Source: Comamonadaceae bacterium UBA2334 (GTDB lineage Bacteria > Pseudomonadota > Gammaproteobacteria > Burkholderiales > Burkholderiaceae_C). From it: a stretch of 8,027 bases of DNA. The notes under the pieces are model-generated. The model ran no database searches, was not told where the DNA came from, and worked only from the letters and a program-made list of their open reading frames with translations. The position numbers and the translations under genes are program-made. The DNA is taken from assembly GCA_002344885.1 (NCBI GenBank), contig DDUQ01000002.1, positions 6,442 through 14,468 of the forward strand, in the 5' to 3' direction. Positions 6,436 to 8,027 of this stretch are shown one piece after another (position 1 is the stretch's first letter; each line of letters starts with the position of its first letter).

Positions 6436-6461
6436 AAAAGCCACCTTCGGGTGGCTTTTTT
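6436..6461 (+). terminator. Rho-independent terminator after the binding-protein gene
   Basis: A perfect ten-base-pair stem, AAAAGCCACC (6436-6445) with GGTGGCTTTT (6450-6459), is closed by a stable TTCG tetraloop and followed by a T run. It lies 18 bases after the stop codon, so the binding-protein gene is closed off from the gene downstream. The A run before the stem means it could also work on the minus strand, but no minus-strand gene reaches it. Confidence 0.95.
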
Positions 6462-6552
6462 GTTGTTTGCGCGCTGAAGCAGTTGTAACTCATGGCAACA
6501 TATCGCCTGTCTCCCGAAATGGGGCAGCAGTTTGTTTTTTGATAGCTTTCTC

Positions 6553-6558
6553 TGGAGG
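6553..6558 (+). promoter_or_regulatory. Ribosome binding site that decides the transferase start
   Basis: TGGAGG lies five bases before the GTG at 6564. It overlaps the other in-frame GTG at 6558, which therefore cannot use it, so the start is set at 6564. No convincing sigma-70 promoter was found between the terminator at 6461 and this site, although this is the only place upstream for one. Confidence 0.75.
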
Positions 6559-6563
6559 TGCTG

Positions 6564-7922
6564 GTGGGTGTTGCGCCGTTAAGAAGTTCCGGTTCTTTGA
6601 TCGGTTTTGCCGTCCAGATGGCTGACTTTTTGGCTTTTGCCATTGCAGGAGCTTGGGCCTACTACTGGCGCTTCGACGTCCCTATCACGCAGGCACCGGA
6701 AACGATCGTTCAGTTGGTGGTCGCTGCCGCATTCCTGATGCTGCTGACGTCAACCATGGTCTACCGGGCATGGCGTGGCGGGCAACTGCTTGCGATGTTG
6801 GGGCGCGTGGCCTTGGCGTGGGTCATCACCTGGGGCATCGTCATGACGTGGCTGGTCCTGAGCAAGTCGGGTGAGTCCTTGTCACGCATCTGGCTGGGCT
6901 ATTGGGGCATCAATTCTTTGCTGTTCGTCTGGTTGGGACGCATCGGCCTGTTTTTTCTGATGTCCTGGCTTCAGGGCAAAGGCGTCAACGAGCTTCGTGT
7001 GTTGCTGGTGGGTACCGGCAAGTCGGTCACGGTGATCCGTCGTCGTGTCAAGGCTTCTGCCTGGACGGGTTACAAAGTGGTCGGTGTCACCACAGGCGAA
7101 AGCACCAAGTACCTTGAAGAAGCTGTTGCCAAGGTTCGCCCAGATGAAGTGTGGATTTGCCAGCAACCGGGTGACACCCGTGTGGCTGAGAACGTGCTGC
7201 ACACCTTGCGGCACAGCACTGTCAACATTCGGTTGATTCCAGACCTGACGATGCTGCAACTGGTCAACCACGGCGTGTCGGTCGTGGTCGGTGTGCCGAT
7301 GCTCGATTTGTCCAGTTCCCCGATGGAAGGCGGGAATCTGGTCGCGAAGTGGCTTGAAGACAAAATTGTCGGGACATTGATTCTGCTGTTGATCTCGCCC
7401 TTGTTGGTCGTGATTGCTGCGGCCGTCAAACTCAGTTCCAACGGGCCTGCCATTTTTCGGCAGCGCCGACTGGGGTGGAACGGTGAGGAGATACTGATTT
7501 ACAAGTTTCGCAGCATGTATCAGCACGCCGAGTCCAGTGTCATCTCGCAGGCGACCAAAGGTGATCCACGCATCACGCCTTTGGGGCGGTTTTTACGCTC
7601 GACCAGTCTCGACGAGTTGCCGCAGTTCATCAATGTCCTGCAAGGCAACATGAGCATCGTGGGGCCCCGGCCACACGCCATTTCTCACAACGATGAATAC
7701 ATGCAATTGATTCCCAAGTACATGCTCCGTCACAAGGTCAAGCCGGGCATCACGGGTTGGGCACAAGTGAATGGACTGCGCGGCGAAACCGACACGGTGG
7801 AGAAAATGGAAGCACGTATACAGGCCGATATTTACTACATCGAGCATTGGTCCATTTGGTTCGACCTGAAGATCATTTTTCTGACGATTTTCAAAGGCTT
7901 CGTGGGTCGCAATGCGTACTGA
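6564..7922 (+). CDS. Undecaprenyl-phosphate sugar phosphotransferase (WcaJ/EpsB-type, bacterial sugar transferase family)
   Basis: Membrane enzyme of the polyisoprenyl-phosphate hexose-1-phosphate transferase family. It moves a sugar phosphate, most often glucose-1-phosphate, from a UDP-sugar to undecaprenyl phosphate, the first step in building an exopolysaccharide or capsule repeat unit. It has 452 residues from the GTG start. Four membrane helices occupy roughly 11-34, 47-66, 80-100 and 108-135. A soluble CoA_binding_3-type nucleotide-fold domain (about 143-245, RVLLVGTGKSV) follows. A re-entrant helix at about 268-290 contains Pro279, the helix-breaking proline typical of this family. The catalytic domain shows IFRQRRLGWNGE, KFRSM (314-318), the Asp350-Glu351 pair in TSLDELPQF, IVGPRPHA (365-372) and KPGITGWAQVNGLRGET (393-409). 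All key motifs are intact, so it should be active. It stands alone between a terminator and a tRNA gene, without glycosyltransferases or Wzx/Wzy beside it within the window. Sugar specificity (glucose versus galactose or another) is not decided. Confidence 0.93.
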   Translation: MGVAPLRSSGSLIGFAVQMADFLAFAIAGAWAYYWRFDVPITQAPETIVQLVVAAAFLMLLTSTMVYRAWRGGQLLAMLGRVALAWVITWGIVMTWLVLSKSGESLSRIWLGYWGINSLLFVWLGRIGLFFLMSWLQGKGVNELRVLLVGTGKSVTVIRRRVKASAWTGYKVVGVTTGESTKYLEEAVAKVRPDEVWICQQPGDTRVAENVLHTLRHSTVNIRLIPDLTMLQLVNHGVSVVVGVPMLDLSSSPMEGGNLVAKWLEDKIVGTLILLLISPLLVVIAAAVKLSSNGPAIFRQRRLGWNGEEILIYKFRSMYQHAESSVISQATKGDPRITPLGRFLRSTSLDELPQFINVLQGNMSIVGPRPHAISHNDEYMQLIPKYMLRHKVKPGITGWAQVNGLRGETDTVEKMEARIQADIYYIEHWSIWFDLKIIFLTIFKGFVGRNAY

Positions 7923-7956
7923 TGCGGGCTTCTCTGGTCTGCGTGCGTTTTCAGGC

Positions 7957-7965
7957 TGCTATAAT
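7957..7965 (+). promoter_or_regulatory. Extended -10 promoter of the tRNA-Ser gene
   Basis: TGCTATAAT is a perfect -10 box with an extended TGn element. It places the transcription start near 7972, about six bases before the tRNA 5' end. No good -35 hexamer lies at 16-18 bases upstream, which fits an extended -10 promoter. Confidence 0.75.
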
Positions 7966-7977
7966 TCAAGGCTTCGC

Positions 7978-8027
7978 GGAGAGGTGGATGAGCGGTTTAA
8001 GTCGCACGCCTGGAAAGCGTGTGTGGG
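7978..8027 (+). tRNA. tRNA-Ser(GGA), 5' part, cut by the window edge
   Basis: The sequence folds as the 5' part of a class II serine tRNA. The acceptor strand is GGAGAGG (7978-7984), followed by T8 and G9. The D arm pairs GAT with GTC around the loop GAGCGGTTTAA. The anticodon stem CACGC (8005-8009) pairs exactly with GCGTG (8017-8021). The loop CTGGAAA (8010-8016) gives anticodon GGA at 8012-8014, reading serine codons UCC and UCU. The long variable arm begins at about 8022 and the rest lies outside the window. Confidence 0.96.

Noticed and set aside
5203..6444. A 413-residue open frame on the minus strand opposite the binding-protein gene, longer than the gene itself.
   Set aside because: The plus frame has a signal peptide, family motifs, a ribosome binding site and a terminator. 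The antisense translation shows no recognisable family and is His/Gly/Val-rich, as expected from a shadow of biased codons. It would also read through the terminator hairpin.
6428..6470. Checked whether the hairpin at 6436-6461 could be a small RNA or attenuator for the transferase.
   Set aside because: It has the standard form and distance of a simple terminator for the gene before it, with no alternative pairing partner seen downstream.

Overview
The window is 8 kb of ordinary-looking chromosome from a Gram-negative bacterium. Protein-level resemblance and gene order point to a betaproteobacterium of the order Burkholderiales, most likely family Comamonadaceae. That placement is inferred from remembered family features, not from a search. 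Coding density is high. I see no transposase, CRISPR array, phage gene or clear pseudogene.

Left half, minus strand (3004 down to 1): a tightly packed run lptF - lptG - cbiX-like chelatase - cysB. lptF and lptG encode the inner-membrane permease pair of the LPS export ABC transporter. The lptF stop and lptG start are one base apart. The lptG stop and chelatase start share an ATGA. Then 43 bases later comes cysB, which runs off the left edge. The set therefore joins LPS export to siroheme metal insertion and sulfur-assimilation control in what looks like one transcript.

Centre, plus strand (3028 to 5021): pepA (leucyl aminopeptidase) starts 23 bases from the lptF start on the opposite strand, and holC (DNA polymerase III chi) follows. 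lptG-lptF / pepA-holC is an arrangement also known from enterobacteria, so it is an old conserved block.

Right half, plus strand: a 193-base regulatory gap with a tandem near-repeat precedes a LivK-like substrate-binding lipoprotein with a Pro/Ala linker. It is a monocistronic unit closed by a textbook hairpin terminator. Next comes a stand-alone membrane sugar-phosphate transferase that primes polysaccharide synthesis on undecaprenyl phosphate. Finally a perfect extended -10 promoter drives a tRNA-Ser(GGA) gene that is cut by the right edge.

No wholly new system was found. The points worth a second look are the sulfur/LPS operon fusion, the very short divergent lptF/pepA gap, the odd pepA-holC junction, the repeats upstream of the binding protein, and the orphan transferase beside a tRNA gene.
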